A stretch of 64,000 nucleotides of DNA from the NCBI RefSeq assembly GCF_900129795.1, contig NZ_FQWW01000010.1, positions 88,411-152,410 on the forward strand, given 5' to 3'. Origin of the DNA: Flavobacterium sp. CF108 (GTDB lineage: Bacteria; Bacteroidota; Bacteroidia; Flavobacteriales; Flavobacteriaceae). The first letter of the stretch is position 1. Every line of letters begins with the position of its first letter. Of this stretch, positions 34,689 to 43,474 are shown in pieces. The notes under the pieces were generated by a model. The model was not told the origin of the DNA. It did not search any database and was given only the letters and a program-made list of their open reading frames with translations. The translations under genes were made by a program, and so were the position numbers.

Positions 34689-35144
34689 TTAGTTCGCTTT
34701 CATTTTAATTTGCGATAAAGTATTTTGAATACTGTTTAATTGTTTTGAAACAATGAAAACCTGACTGTGTTCTAATTCATTGTCTTCGAGTGCTTTTTTG
34801 TACTTTTCGATAGCGGCTTCTTCTCCGGTAATGCAGGCATTTATAATGGCTTCGGTGTCTCCGCCAGTGAAAGATGATTTGATATCAATCCATGTACGGT
34901 GTAAAGCTCCTAATGGTCCGCCGCCGGAAGTGTCTGTTGATTTTCCAAGTTTGTTGATTTCGTCTTGTAATTTTACAATAAATAAAGCTCTTTCGCGGGC
35001 ATATTCCAGAAAATCAGCTTTAATGGCTAAATTCTCAACATGTTCTGCAGCATTTGTATATCCTAGTTTCCCATCTTCAAGAATTGAAATTAATCCTTCT
35101 AAAGTTTTTACTGTTTCTTTTGTGGTTTCATCTGTATGTATCAT
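34689..35144 (-). CDS. PA2169-type four-helix-bundle protein (DUF2383)
   Basis: A 151-residue all-helical protein resembling the ferritin-like DUF2383 family: LEGLISILEDGKLGYTNAAEH at the start, then helices with GPLGALHRTWIDIKS and ITGEEAAIEKYKKALED. The conserved Glu residues could bind metal, but the ferritin site is not complete as far as I can see. Relatives are often stress-induced in Bacteroidetes. The gene stands alone between two repeat elements. Confidence 0.8.
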   Translation of the reverse strand: MIHTDETTKETVKTLEGLISILEDGKLGYTNAAEHVENLAIKADFLEYARERALFIVKLQDEINKLGKSTDTSGGGPLGALHRTWIDIKSSFTGGDTEAIINACITGEEAAIEKYKKALEDNELEHSQVFIVSKQLNSIQNTLSQIKMKAN

Positions 35145-35279
35145 GACTAATAGTTTTTAAATTAATACATTACAAAGTTGGCAATTTCTAAAGTGTTATG
35201 TTTTACAGGATTATAACTAGGATTTTATAATATTATGGAATGGGAATTTTGAAAATATTGATTTGTTTTATTCAGATTT

Positions 35280-35403
35280 AATTGCCTCCAGCTTTAGCTG
35301 GAGGAAGTTAAATGGATTAGGATTGGGCTTTAGCCAAATGTGTAGTTTGGCTAAAGCCAGTATGGAAGCTTATCTTAACCTCCAGCTAAAGCTGGAGGTA
35401 ATT
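35280..35403. repeat. REPIN-like three-hairpin element, copy 2
   Basis: Left arm AATTGCCTCCAGCTTTAGC and on to GGAGG, right arm its inverse (CCTCCAGCTAAAGCTGGAGG at 35379-35398), middle hairpin GGCTTTAGCC/GGCTAAAGCC. It is 124 bp long and in the same layout as copy 1. Confidence 0.88.
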
Positions 35404-35460
35404 AAACTAAATGTTGTTTTTATTTCTTTTGAAAATTAATTTTCTCGTTTACGGTTTGCG

Positions 35461-35543
35461 TGAGGGATTGAGGCGGTATCCTTTTATGGAGCGGAGCGGA
35501 ATAAAAGATATAGCCGAAAGCCCGACCCGAAGGGACACGCCCA
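35461..35543 (+). ncRNA. Candidate structured RNA element, copy X
   Basis: In order: GAGGGATTGAGGCGGTATCC, hairpin TTTTAT / ATAAAA with a GGAGCGGAGCGG loop, GATATAGCCGAAAGCCCGAC, and a CCC-gaa-GGG-type mini-hairpin (CCCGAAGGG). The flanking ATCC ... GAT pairing and the CGAC ending recur in copy Y at 23362-23434 on the minus strand. Not covered by a gene. Confidence 0.4.
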
Positions 35544-35550
35544 TAAAAAA

Positions 35551-35599
35551 ACAGCTTAAAATATAAAAGTGATGAAACTTTTGAACCTTAAGCCGTTTT
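35551..35599 (-). terminator. Terminator of aspC
   Basis: On the minus strand AAACGGCTTAA and AAAAG pair with CTTTT and TTAAGCTGTTT, followed by a T-run. Confidence 0.65.
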
Positions 35600-35619
35600 T
35601 ATAAAAACTTAGAATATTG

Positions 35620-36810
35620 TTATACAGTCAAAGCTTCTTTGATTCTGCGTAATGCTTCTTTTAAAATATCGTTGCTTGTTGCGTAAGAGAAACGAATACA
35701 GTTTGGATTTCCGAAAGCGTCTCCGGTTACTGTTGCAACATTTGCTTCTGCCAAAAGATACATCGAAACGTCGTTTGCATCTTTGATTTCAGTTCCTTTT
35801 AATGTTTTTCCGAAGAAAGAAGAAACGTCTGGGAATACATAAAATGCACCTTCTGGAACGTTGATTTTTACTCCTGGGATTTCTTTTAGTAATCCAACAA
35901 CTAAATCTCTGCGACCGTGGAAGGCCTGAACCATTTCATTTAATACTTTTGGGTCAGCATCTACTGCGGTAATTGTAGCTCTTTGTGCTACAGAGTTTGC
36001 TCCAGATGTTACTTGTCCTTGAATTTTTGTACACGCTTTTGCGATAAATTCAGGAGCTCCAATATATCCAATTCTGTATCCTGTCATTGCAAATGCTTTT
36101 GCAACTCCATTTACAGTGATTGTTTTTTCTAACATTCCCGGAATTGAACCGATACTGCAGAAAGTTCCAGAGAAATTGATGTGCTCATAAATCTCATCGG
36201 CAACTACGTAAATATTTGGGTGTTTTTCTAAAACTTTTGCAAGCGCTGTTAATTCTTCTCTGCTGTAAACAGATCCAGAAGGGTTACAAGGAGAAGAGAA
36301 CCACATCATTTTTGTTTTTGGCGTGATTGCAGCTTCTAATTGTTCTGGAGTAATTTTAAAATCTGTTTCAACAGAAGTTGGAACTTCAACCGGAACTCCG
36401 CCAGAAAGTTTTACGATTTCGAAATAAGAAACCCAGTATGGTGCTGGTAAAATAACTTCGTCACCATCATTTAACATTACTTGTGCAATGTTGTATAAAG
36501 ATTGTTTTGCTCCTGTAGAAACTACGATTTGAGATGGTTTGTACTCCAAATCATTGTCTCTTTTGAATTTTCTGCAGATAGCTTCTTTTAAATCCTGGTA
36601 TCCATCAACAGGAGAATATGTGCTGTAATTATCGTCAATTGCTTTTTTTGCAGCTTCTTTAATAAAGTCTGGTGTATTAAAGTCTGGTTCACCTAAACTT
36701 AAACTGATAATGTCTTTTCCTTGTGCTTTTAGCTCGCGTGCTAAAGCAGCCATTGCTAAAGTTTGTGATGTTGCTAAGTTGTTGATTCTGTCCGAAAGAA
36801 TATGGTTCAT
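35620..36810 (-). CDS. aspC: Pyridoxal-phosphate aminotransferase, aspartate type
   Basis: A 396-residue class I/II aminotransferase. The PLP lysine is K238 in VNGVAKAFAMTGYRIGY, and TGAKQSLYNIAQ (99-110), SSPCNPSGSVYS (172-183) and DEIYEH (205-210) are the cofactor contacts. The sequence resembles type I gamma aspartate aminotransferases of Bacteroidetes and thermophiles, so aspartate/oxaloacetate transamination is the most probable reaction. It is independently transcribed and terminated. Confidence 0.9.
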   Translation of the reverse strand: MNHILSDRINNLATSQTLAMAALARELKAQGKDIISLSLGEPDFNTPDFIKEAAKKAIDDNYSTYSPVDGYQDLKEAICRKFKRDNDLEYKPSQIVVSTGAKQSLYNIAQVMLNDGDEVILPAPYWVSYFEIVKLSGGVPVEVPTSVETDFKITPEQLEAAITPKTKMMWFSSPCNPSGSVYSREELTALAKVLEKHPNIYVVADEIYEHINFSGTFCSIGSIPGMLEKTITVNGVAKAFAMTGYRIGYIGAPEFIAKACTKIQGQVTSGANSVAQRATITAVDADPKVLNEMVQAFHGRRDLVVGLLKEIPGVKINVPEGAFYVFPDVSSFFGKTLKGTEIKDANDVSMYLLAEANVATVTGDAFGNPNCIRFSYATSNDILKEALRRIKEALTV

Positions 36811-36884
36811 TATAAAAATTTTGAATGTCCTTAATTTGCTGCGCTAAACTAAGGATGGTTAATTATTAATAGATTTTTTTTAGT

Positions 36885-37982
36885 TTAAACAGATAATTCA
36901 GGTTTCATTCCTAAGTCACGTAAATGTTTGAAGTGAGCTACGATAGCACTTCTCATTGTTTTGTATTCATAATAGGGTAAATTACATTCTTTTGCAGTTT
37001 CCTTTACGATTTTTGCAATTTTACCATAGTGAATGTGACTGATATTTGGAAAAATATGATGTTCGATTTGGTGATTCAATCCGCCAGTGTACCAGTTTAC
37101 AATTGCATTTTTTGGTGCAAAATTAGTTGTAGTATACAATTGGTGAACTGCCCATGTATTGTCCATTTCTCCTAATTCATTTGGAGACGGATTTGTAGTA
37201 TGATCTACAACGTGTGCTAATTGAAATACAACACTTAAGATCAATCCGGCTGTATAGTGCATTACGAAAAATCCTAGAAGCACTTTCCACCAGGTAATTC
37301 CAATAAGTATTGGTAAAACAATCCAGATTGAAATGTAGATTACTTTTGTAATAATTAAAGTTGTCCAAAGAATTTTTGGGCTTTTTGGTTCTCCGTAAGA
37401 TAATTTTCTTTTAAGATAATTTCTCATTTGCTTAAAATCAGTAGTAATAGCCCAATTGAAAGTCAATAATCCGTATAAGAAAACAGAGTAATAATGTTGA
37501 AAACGGTGAAAACTATGCCATTCTGCATGTTCTGTAAAACGGATAATTCTTCCGGCATCTAAATCTTCGTCGTGTCCCGGAATATTGGTATAAGTATGGT
37601 GAAGCACATTGTGCTGAACCTGCCAGTTGTAAACGTTTCCGGCAAGAACATAAATGGTTCCGCCCATAAATTTATTAATCCAGCTTTTATTTGAGTATGA
37701 ACCGTGATTACCATCGTGCATTACGTTCATTCCAACGCCTGCCATTCCAACGCCAATGACGATTGATAAAAGCAGCATTACCCAAAAAGGCATATTTAAG
37801 GTAAGGATTAAAAAATATGGAGTTAAAAAAACTGCGAATAGAATAACGGCTTTTAAGTGTAACTTCCAGTTTCCTGTTTTTTGAATGTTGTTCTCCTTAA
37901 AGTAATTGTTTACCCGTGAGTTAAGTGTTCTGAAAAACTTCAGATTGTCTTGCCTTGCAAAAGTTGGAGCAGTGTTATTCAT
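36885..37982 (-). CDS. Membrane fatty acid (acyl) desaturase
   Basis: A 365-residue di-iron membrane desaturase. Three histidine boxes are present: HDGNHG (89-94), HNVLHH (124-129) and QIEHH (305-309), the last with Q instead of H as in front-end desaturases. Four to six transmembrane segments are visible. There is no cytochrome b5 domain. It puts a cis double bond in acyl chains and helps keep membranes fluid; the exact position of the bond is not determined. It has a good promoter at 38002-38034. Confidence 0.9.
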   Translation of the reverse strand: MNNTAPTFARQDNLKFFRTLNSRVNNYFKENNIQKTGNWKLHLKAVILFAVFLTPYFLILTLNMPFWVMLLLSIVIGVGMAGVGMNVMHDGNHGSYSNKSWINKFMGGTIYVLAGNVYNWQVQHNVLHHTYTNIPGHDEDLDAGRIIRFTEHAEWHSFHRFQHYYSVFLYGLLTFNWAITTDFKQMRNYLKRKLSYGEPKSPKILWTTLIITKVIYISIWIVLPILIGITWWKVLLGFFVMHYTAGLILSVVFQLAHVVDHTTNPSPNELGEMDNTWAVHQLYTTTNFAPKNAIVNWYTGGLNHQIEHHIFPNISHIHYGKIAKIVKETAKECNLPYYEYKTMRSAIVAHFKHLRDLGMKPELSV

Positions 37983-38001
37983 AATTGTTTTAAATAGTTT
38001 T

Positions 38002-38034
38002 CAAAGGTAATTATTATAAATTCTCAATTTGCAA
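38002..38034 (-). promoter_or_regulatory. Promoter of the desaturase gene
   Basis: Minus-strand TTG at 38032-38034, 22-nt spacer, TACCTTTG at 38002-38009, a consensus -7 box 20 nt before the start codon. Confidence 0.55.
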
Positions 38035-38065
38035 AATTGAGTTAAATATTTCAATCGTAAAGTAG

Positions 38066-38073
38066 TACTTTTG
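38066..38073 (+). promoter_or_regulatory. Candidate -7 box of rsmG
   Basis: TACTTTTG, 16 nt before the start codon. The nearest TTG (38037-38039) is 26 nt upstream, longer than usual. Confidence 0.42.
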
Positions 38074-38089
38074 TTAAAAATTTACTGCA

Positions 38090-38719
38090 ATGGATGAGAT
38101 ATTGAAATATTTTCCTGATTTGACCGATCTTCAAATAGAACAATTTCAAAAATTAGACTTTTTATACCACGATTGGAATGAAAAAATCAATGTGATTTCG
38201 CGTAAAGACATTGATTCCTTATATACAAAACACATTTTGCATTCTTTAGGAATTGCTAAAATTATGAAGTTCGAACCCGGAGCCACAGTTCTGGATGTTG
38301 GAACCGGAGGCGGTTTTCCCGGTATTCCGCTGGCGATTCTTTTTCCGGAAACCCGTTTTTATTTAATTGATGTTATTGCTAAAAAAATAAAAGTAGTTCA
38401 GGGTGTTGTTGATGCATTAGAATTAAAGAACGTAAAAGCCGAACAAAAACGTGCTGAATTGGTAAAAGGCGATTTCGATTTTATCGTAAGCCGTGCCGTA
38501 ACCAATATGCCGGATTTTGTTTCGTGGATAAATGATAAAATTAAAAAACAGCATAAGCATACTTTAAAAAATGGAATTTTATATTTAAAAGGCGGCGACC
38601 TGGCCGAAGAATTAAAAGATTTTCCAAATGCGACTTTGTATGATTTAGCAGCAATATTTGATGATGAATTTTTTGAAACTAAAAAAGTGGTTCATCTTCC
38701 TTTAAAATTTAAACCTTAA
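38090..38719 (+). CDS. rsmG: 16S rRNA (guanine-527 N7) methyltransferase
   Basis: A 209-residue SAM-dependent methylase. The SAM motif VLDVGTGGGFPGIPLAI starts at 67, the HILHSL approach helix at 48-53, and the active-site VSRAVTNMPDFVSW follows in the second half. Methylates G527 of 16S rRNA; loss in other bacteria gives low-level streptomycin resistance. Typical length. It converges with the 243-residue unknown gene over a shared terminator. Confidence 0.95.
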   Translation: MDEILKYFPDLTDLQIEQFQKLDFLYHDWNEKINVISRKDIDSLYTKHILHSLGIAKIMKFEPGATVLDVGTGGGFPGIPLAILFPETRFYLIDVIAKKIKVVQGVVDALELKNVKAEQKRAELVKGDFDFIVSRAVTNMPDFVSWINDKIKKQHKHTLKNGILYLKGGDLAEELKDFPNATLYDLAAIFDDEFFETKKVVHLPLKFKP

Positions 38720-38734
38720 GTGATAGATAAAAGT

Positions 38735-38769
38735 AAATAACCCGTAAAGAATTTCTTTCCGGGTTATTT
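38735..38769. terminator. Bidirectional terminator after rsmG
   Basis: AAATAACCCG pairs with CGGGTTATTT and an inner AAAGAA/TTCTTT pair extends it. T-runs on both strands. Confidence 0.85.
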
Positions 38770-38791
38770 TTTGAATTAATAGTTTCTACTA

Positions 38792-39523
38792 CTAAGATGC
38801 TCTCCTGGAAAAATCCAGAAAAGGATTTGCTTTTATGTCTAAATTATCAATAAAGTTATGAATGGCATTTTCTGACGCTTCAACAGAGTATTTAAACTCA
38901 GCATCAAAAAATAATTCTCTGCATAAAACCGGCTCGTTTGATGAGTCGTAAATTGCTTCATCTGATTCATCAAGGTTATCATAGCTGTATTGACAAGGAT
39001 ATAAACGAATTAATTCGGCAATTGTTTTTTCGAACCATTTATCAAATGTTTTCTTTTTTGGAGTTACGTGTCGTGCTAGTAATGTTAGACCTACAAGCTC
39101 GCTTTGAAGCAGGTAAGATCCTTTTCTGTATTTTACATCGACCATTCTCACATTCATTAAAGCAATCCATAAAGCCCCGTTTACTAAACCATTAGCAGGT
39201 ATGTCAAGATTACAATCAAATAATAAAGGATTTGTTTGCTCGCGATCGTTTATTGAGCACCAAAGTGCTTCAATACGTTTTTGTGTATCTGCTGTAAATT
39301 GTGTATAACCTGTAAAACGCCAGTAAACCCATTCTAATAAAGCAGCTGTTAAACCAACAGAAGCTTTGTGATTAATTTGCATTAATACACTTTCTAATGC
39401 ATCATTACCTTCAATTGGATCTAAAAGCTGATCTATTTTCTTTTTCGTCCATTTAAAATTAATTGGATGTCCAATACTTTTTGCTTCTGAAATTACAGCA
39501 GGTACATTGTTTAAATTTCTCAT
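38792..39523 (-). CDS. Conserved-looking hypothetical protein, 243 residues
   Basis: A soluble, mostly helical protein with no signal peptide and no family I recognise. Features: an early helix pair (FKWTKKKIDQLLDPIEGND), an aromatic stretch LLEWVYWRFTGYT (about 62-74), an acidic region near SYDNLDESDEAIYDSSNEP (about 182-200), and basic end. It has no operon partner: a terminator separates it from rsmG and a 340-base gap from pruA. Candidate -7 TAAATTTG lies on the minus strand at 39572-39579. Confidence 0.6.
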   Translation of the reverse strand: MRNLNNVPAVISEAKSIGHPINFKWTKKKIDQLLDPIEGNDALESVLMQINHKASVGLTAALLEWVYWRFTGYTQFTADTQKRIEALWCSINDREQTNPLLFDCNLDIPANGLVNGALWIALMNVRMVDVKYRKGSYLLQSELVGLTLLARHVTPKKKTFDKWFEKTIAELIRLYPCQYSYDNLDESDEAIYDSSNEPVLCRELFFDAEFKYSVEASENAIHNFIDNLDIKANPFLDFSRRAS

Positions 39524-39863
39524 ATTTCTTTAGTTGTTTATCTTGTATAAATTGTGATTTTTTTACAAGGACAAATTTAAAATCATGTATTTTTTTAGAA
39601 CGGAACAAGAAGTTTTTAAAATAATAAAATACGGTTTTTTAGATGGTTAACTCGTTGATTTTTAATTAAATAAGAAAAATACTACATTTTTAAAGCTTGT
39701 CCTATCTGTAAGACTCACAAAGACTTGAAACTTAATTTTTATTATTATCAGAAGCATCTTCTAATATCTAAGGGATAAAAAACAAAAGCCGAATCTTGAA
39801 AAAGATTCGGCTTTTTATGAGGACAGGTCTCAAAACTTGAAACCTATAACTTGAAACAAAAAA
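39524..39863. other. 340-base intergenic region
   Basis: No gene. It holds the promoter region of the 243-residue gene on the right side of its start, a short CTTGAAAC repeat family (near 39730 and 39838-39855), and the pruA terminator at 39785-39815. Confidence 0.5.
39785..39815 (-). terminator. Terminator of pruA
   Basis: AAAGCCGAATCTT pairs perfectly with AAGATTCGGCTTT around a four-base loop. Confidence 0.85.
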
Positions 39864-41489
39864 TTAACCTAAGAAAGGGTATCTGTAATCTTCTGGAGTT
39901 ACAAAAGTTTCTTTAATAGTTCTTGGAGAGGCCCAACGTAATAAGTTCAATGCAGAACCTGCTTTATCATTAGTTCCAGAAGCTCTTGCTCCGCCAAAAG
40001 GCTGCATTCCAACTACTGCTCCGGTTGGTTTGTCATTAATATAGAAGTTACCGGCAGCATTTTGCAGTTTCGTTGTAGCTACTTCAATAGCGTAACGATC
40101 CTGGCTGAAAACTGCTCCGGTTAAAGCATATTCAGAAGTAGTGTCAACTAATTCTAAAGCTTCTTCCCATTTAGCATCTTCGTAAACATAAATCGTGATT
40201 ACTGGCCCGAATAATTCGGTTTCCATTGTAGTATATTTTGGGTTTGTAGTTACAATAACTGTTGGCTCAATAAAGTAACCTTTAGATTTATCGTAATTTC
40301 CTCCAATAATGATTTCAGCATCAGCATCTTTTTTAGCCTGGTCGATATAGCTAGCTAATTTATCAAAAGAACCTTCGTGAATAACTGCTGTAATAAAGTT
40401 TCCGAAATCTTCCGGAGAACCCATTTTCATAGATTTTACATCAGTAATTAATTGTTCTTTTACAGCTGGCCATAAACTTTGCGGAATATAAGCTCTTGAA
40501 GCTGCAGAACATTTTTGACCTTGAAATTCAAAAGCTCCACGAGTAATACCCGTAACAACTTGTTTTACGTTTGCGCTTGGGTGTGCAATGATAAAATCTT
40601 TACCACCAGTTTCTCCAACAATTCTTGGATACGTTTTATAATGGTGAATGTTTGCTCCAATTTTAGCCCAGATATCTTTAAATACGTGAGTTGAACCTGT
40701 AAAGTGAACACCAGCAAAATCACGGCTAGCTAAAACAGTATCTGTAATCATTAAAGCATCTCCAAAAACAACGTTGATAACACCGTCTGGAACTCCGGCT
40801 TCTTTGAAAACATCGATAATAACTTTTGCAGAAAATACTTGGCTGTCACTTGGTTTCCAAACCACAACGTTACCCATCATAGCAGCACTTGCAGGAAGAT
40901 TTGCAGCAATAGCAGTAAAGTTAAAAGGAGTAATAGCGTAAATAAAACCTTCAAGAGGTCTGTATTCTAAACGGTTCCAAACAGTAGAATCTGATTTTGG
41001 CTGATCGTTGTAGATTTGAGTCATAAACTCAACATTGTAACGTAAAAAGTCAATTAATTCACAAGAAGCATCAATTTCTGCCTGGTGAATATTTTTAGAT
41101 TGACCAATCATAGTTGCAGCATTAATACGTGCTCTGTAAGGACCAGCAATTAATTCAGCAGCTTTTAAGAAAATAGCAGCACGTTGTTCCCATGCCATGT
41201 TTGCCCATGCTTTTCTTGATTCAAGTGCATTTGCAATCGCTTTTTCGATATGTTGTTTTTCAGCTAAATGATACTTTCCAACGATGTGTTTGTGATCATG
41301 AGGAGCTGTAATATTTCTTGTGTTTCCAGTTTTGATTTCTTCGCTTCCAATATATAAAGGAACATCGATTTGAGAGTTCCACATTGTAGTGTAAGCTGCC
41401 TGAACAGCTGCTTTTTCTGGTGAGTTCGGTGCGTAACCTTTTACAGGTTCGTTTACCGCTTTTGGTACATGAAAGAATCCTTTTAACAT
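39864..41489 (-). CDS. pruA: L-glutamate gamma-semialdehyde (P5C) dehydrogenase
   Basis: A 541-residue aldehyde dehydrogenase that oxidises glutamate semialdehyde to glutamate in proline breakdown. The catalytic cysteine is C327 in FQGQKCSAAS and the base E293 in VGETGGKD. The ITPFNFTAIA (186-195) and PFGGARASGTNDKAG segments mark the P5CDH branch. It is the monofunctional form; a separate proline dehydrogenase must lie elsewhere. A consensus promoter is at 41532-41565. Confidence 0.95.
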   Translation of the reverse strand: MLKGFFHVPKAVNEPVKGYAPNSPEKAAVQAAYTTMWNSQIDVPLYIGSEEIKTGNTRNITAPHDHKHIVGKYHLAEKQHIEKAIANALESRKAWANMAWEQRAAIFLKAAELIAGPYRARINAATMIGQSKNIHQAEIDASCELIDFLRYNVEFMTQIYNDQPKSDSTVWNRLEYRPLEGFIYAITPFNFTAIAANLPASAAMMGNVVVWKPSDSQVFSAKVIIDVFKEAGVPDGVINVVFGDALMITDTVLASRDFAGVHFTGSTHVFKDIWAKIGANIHHYKTYPRIVGETGGKDFIIAHPSANVKQVVTGITRGAFEFQGQKCSAASRAYIPQSLWPAVKEQLITDVKSMKMGSPEDFGNFITAVIHEGSFDKLASYIDQAKKDADAEIIIGGNYDKSKGYFIEPTVIVTTNPKYTTMETELFGPVITIYVYEDAKWEEALELVDTTSEYALTGAVFSQDRYAIEVATTKLQNAAGNFYINDKPTGAVVGMQPFGGARASGTNDKAGSALNLLRWASPRTIKETFVTPEDYRYPFLG

Positions 41490-41531
41490 GGGATAAATTG
41501 TTTTAAAATTTACGAATTGTTTAATTTTCTA

Positions 41532-41565
41532 CAAAAGTACAAATGATAATTTGATTAAATCACAA
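41532..41565 (-). promoter_or_regulatory. Promoter of pruA
   Basis: Minus-strand TTG at 41563-41565, 23-nt spacer, TACTTTTG at 41532-41539. Confidence 0.55.
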
Positions 41566-41670
41566 TACAATATTAAAAAGTTGTAATTTAATAAACTAAT
41601 TGGGGTAAATTGTAAAACATCTATCTATGTAAATGTTTAAGTTTGAGTTTTTTCTAAAAAAAAGCTTGGA

Positions 41671-42057
41671 TTAATTCAATGCAAAAGGAGCACACATTCT
41701 AAAAGTAGGCACAATTACTTTGAACGTTTTAGTTGTAGTGAAATTGATCATATTAAAATGACCTTTCATAGCACCGTAAGGAGATGATAATAAACAACCA
41801 GAACTGTAAGTGTGATTTTCACCTGGTTTTAAAACAGGTTTTTTGCCTATAACGCCCTCACCATCAACAATATCTAAATCATTTAGTGAATCGTGGATTT
41901 CCCAGTGGCGAGAAGTTAACTGAACAGAATCTTTACTGTGATTTTCGATTGTAACCACGTAACTAAAAGCAAAGTGAATCTTGTAGTTCTTGAAGTAAGT
42001 ACCTTCAAAACTAGTTAGAACCGATATTTTTATGCCTCGTGTAATTTGAGAAACCAT
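41671..42057 (-). CDS. apaG: ApaG domain protein
   Basis: A 128-residue beta-sandwich of the ApaG family. HFAFSYVVTIENHSKDSVQL and SRHWEIHDSLNDLDIVDGEGVIGKKPVLKPGE with YSSGCLLSSPYGAMKGHF near the end are typical. The old name Co2+/Mg2+ efflux protein is not proven; the domain also occurs in F-box proteins. A minus-strand -7-like TAGCTTTG at 42091-42098 lies upstream. Confidence 0.93.
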   Translation of the reverse strand: MVSQITRGIKISVLTSFEGTYFKNYKIHFAFSYVVTIENHSKDSVQLTSRHWEIHDSLNDLDIVDGEGVIGKKPVLKPGENHTYSSGCLLSSPYGAMKGHFNMINFTTTKTFKVIVPTFRMCAPFALN

Positions 42058-42136
42058 ATTAACCTAGTAAATCTGTGTGAGTTATAGGTACAAAGCTACG
42101 AAAAAAAAACAGGAAACCTAAAACCTTAACAATGTT

Positions 42137-43396
42137 TTAATTAACGATATTTATCGAGTTTGCATTACCTTTTCCTATAACTCTTTGATAACGATCTGTA
42201 CTTTCTCTGTAATAAACTAATATAGTATATTCATTTTCTGTTTGATAAAAATTACCATCAACGGCATTTTCATTATCTATATTGCCTTTTTTATCGGCAA
42301 CGGTGTATTGAAAATTCGTAAAACCCTGTTTGATCATTACAGCTTTTTCAAAAACGGCTTTATCAGTATTATAATCCAGTTTATATTCTGGTGAAAGGCT
42401 GTAATTATTGAACATTCCAGTAACATAAATGTCTTTGTTAAGCCTGAAAGCCGGGGCCGAAAGTGAAAAGTAAACCCAGGCATAATCAGCTTCAATGCTG
42501 TTGTCTGATCCGTTTATGTTCTTCACAACAAAATTACCGTTTACATCCTGATAATTGGTATAAATTTGATTTCCTCTTGCAGCATTGGTATACAAATAGG
42601 CGTTGTAAATATCGCTGTTAGCGCCCACTTTACCAACGTTATTATTTGCTGCACGAATATCTTTATTTTCAAAATATAAAAATTCGTTTCCGCCCCAAAA
42701 TTGCGTTTCAGCATCGTACTTATAAACCAATTGATTACCAATGGTGTATTGTGGTGGAATGTTTTTAATAGCCGTATTGAAATTTCCGTTTTGTAATAAA
42801 AGAACTTTTACATTTTGAATTGGAGTTTGAAAAGTAATATCGTTAGAAACAATCGAGAAATCTAAATTCTGTTTGTAATCAATATTGCTGAGGTTTCGGG
42901 TTCGTTTTACCTGTGCTGCAACCGTACAATGATCTTCATATAAAATGAATTTTCGGGAGAAAACAACTTCTTTATCTTCATTTAAAATTTTCAGGATATA
43001 ATTTCCTGATAAGCGTATCTGGGTTGTAAATTGATTTGGAAATGCCAGTCGGTAATGCGAATAAACCTGAAGCGTATTAAATGAGTTCGAATAATCTGTA
43101 ATTCTCTGACCGTCAAAACCTCTTAAATAATCTGTTTTCGGAATATCAGTTGGTTTCCAGTTATAATCGCAATGTGTGATTTCAAAATAATAATTGGCTT
43201 CGTTGCCAAATAAGTCATCAAACTGAAATTCAAAAGTAGAATTCAATTCAAATATCGGAACAACATTATTGCCATTCTGAACAAAAGTAACGGTTTTGAT
43301 ATTGTATGGAGGAACTACTTCAGTTTGTATTTCCTGAGCTTTCGCGAAAGTAAAAACAAAAAACAAAAGCAAACTTTGATATAAAAATTTTGGCAT
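42137..43396 (-). CDS. Type IX secretion system plug protein (DUF5103)
   Basis: A 419-residue secreted protein with a signal peptide (cut after AKAQ, about residue 21). The sequence EVVPPYNIKTVTFVQNGNNVVPIFEL, FEITHCDYNWKPTDIP (about 84-99) and PNQFTTQIRLSGNYILKI match the protein that closes the SprA translocon of the T9SS from the periplasmic side in F. johnsoniae (previously DUF5103). The rest is several beta-sandwich segments. Its place here is away from other T9SS genes, as is common. An unusual 17-bp inverted repeat spans its start codon. Confidence 0.85.
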   Translation of the reverse strand: MPKFLYQSLLLFFVFTFAKAQEIQTEVVPPYNIKTVTFVQNGNNVVPIFELNSTFEFQFDDLFGNEANYYFEITHCDYNWKPTDIPKTDYLRGFDGQRITDYSNSFNTLQVYSHYRLAFPNQFTTQIRLSGNYILKILNEDKEVVFSRKFILYEDHCTVAAQVKRTRNLSNIDYKQNLDFSIVSNDITFQTPIQNVKVLLLQNGNFNTAIKNIPPQYTIGNQLVYKYDAETQFWGGNEFLYFENKDIRAANNNVGKVGANSDIYNAYLYTNAARGNQIYTNYQDVNGNFVVKNINGSDNSIEADYAWVYFSLSAPAFRLNKDIYVTGMFNNYSLSPEYKLDYNTDKAVFEKAVMIKQGFTNFQYTVADKKGNIDNENAVDGNFYQTENEYTILVYYRESTDRYQRVIGKGNANSINIVN

Positions 43397-43453
43397 CTTA
43401 TTACGTTGTAAGATTGTAAATATAAGAATTTTATTAAACGTAATAAGATGCCA
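43391..43453. promoter_or_regulatory. 17-bp perfect inverted repeat across the plug gene start
   Basis: TGGCATCTTATTACGTT at 43391-43407 returns inverted at 43437-43453. The first copy contains the start codon (43394-43396), the second lies about where a -33 box would be, and TATATTTA (minus strand, 43417-43424) is between. See findings. Confidence 0.55.
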
Positions 43454-43474
43454 TTTATTGGACGGAGCGATTTA

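Larger units (their letters stand above)
35145..35619. other. 475-base gap filled by repeats
   Basis: No gene. It holds the second REPIN-like element (35280-35403), the structured RNA-like element (35461-35543) and the terminator of aspC (35551-35599). Confidence 0.7.
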
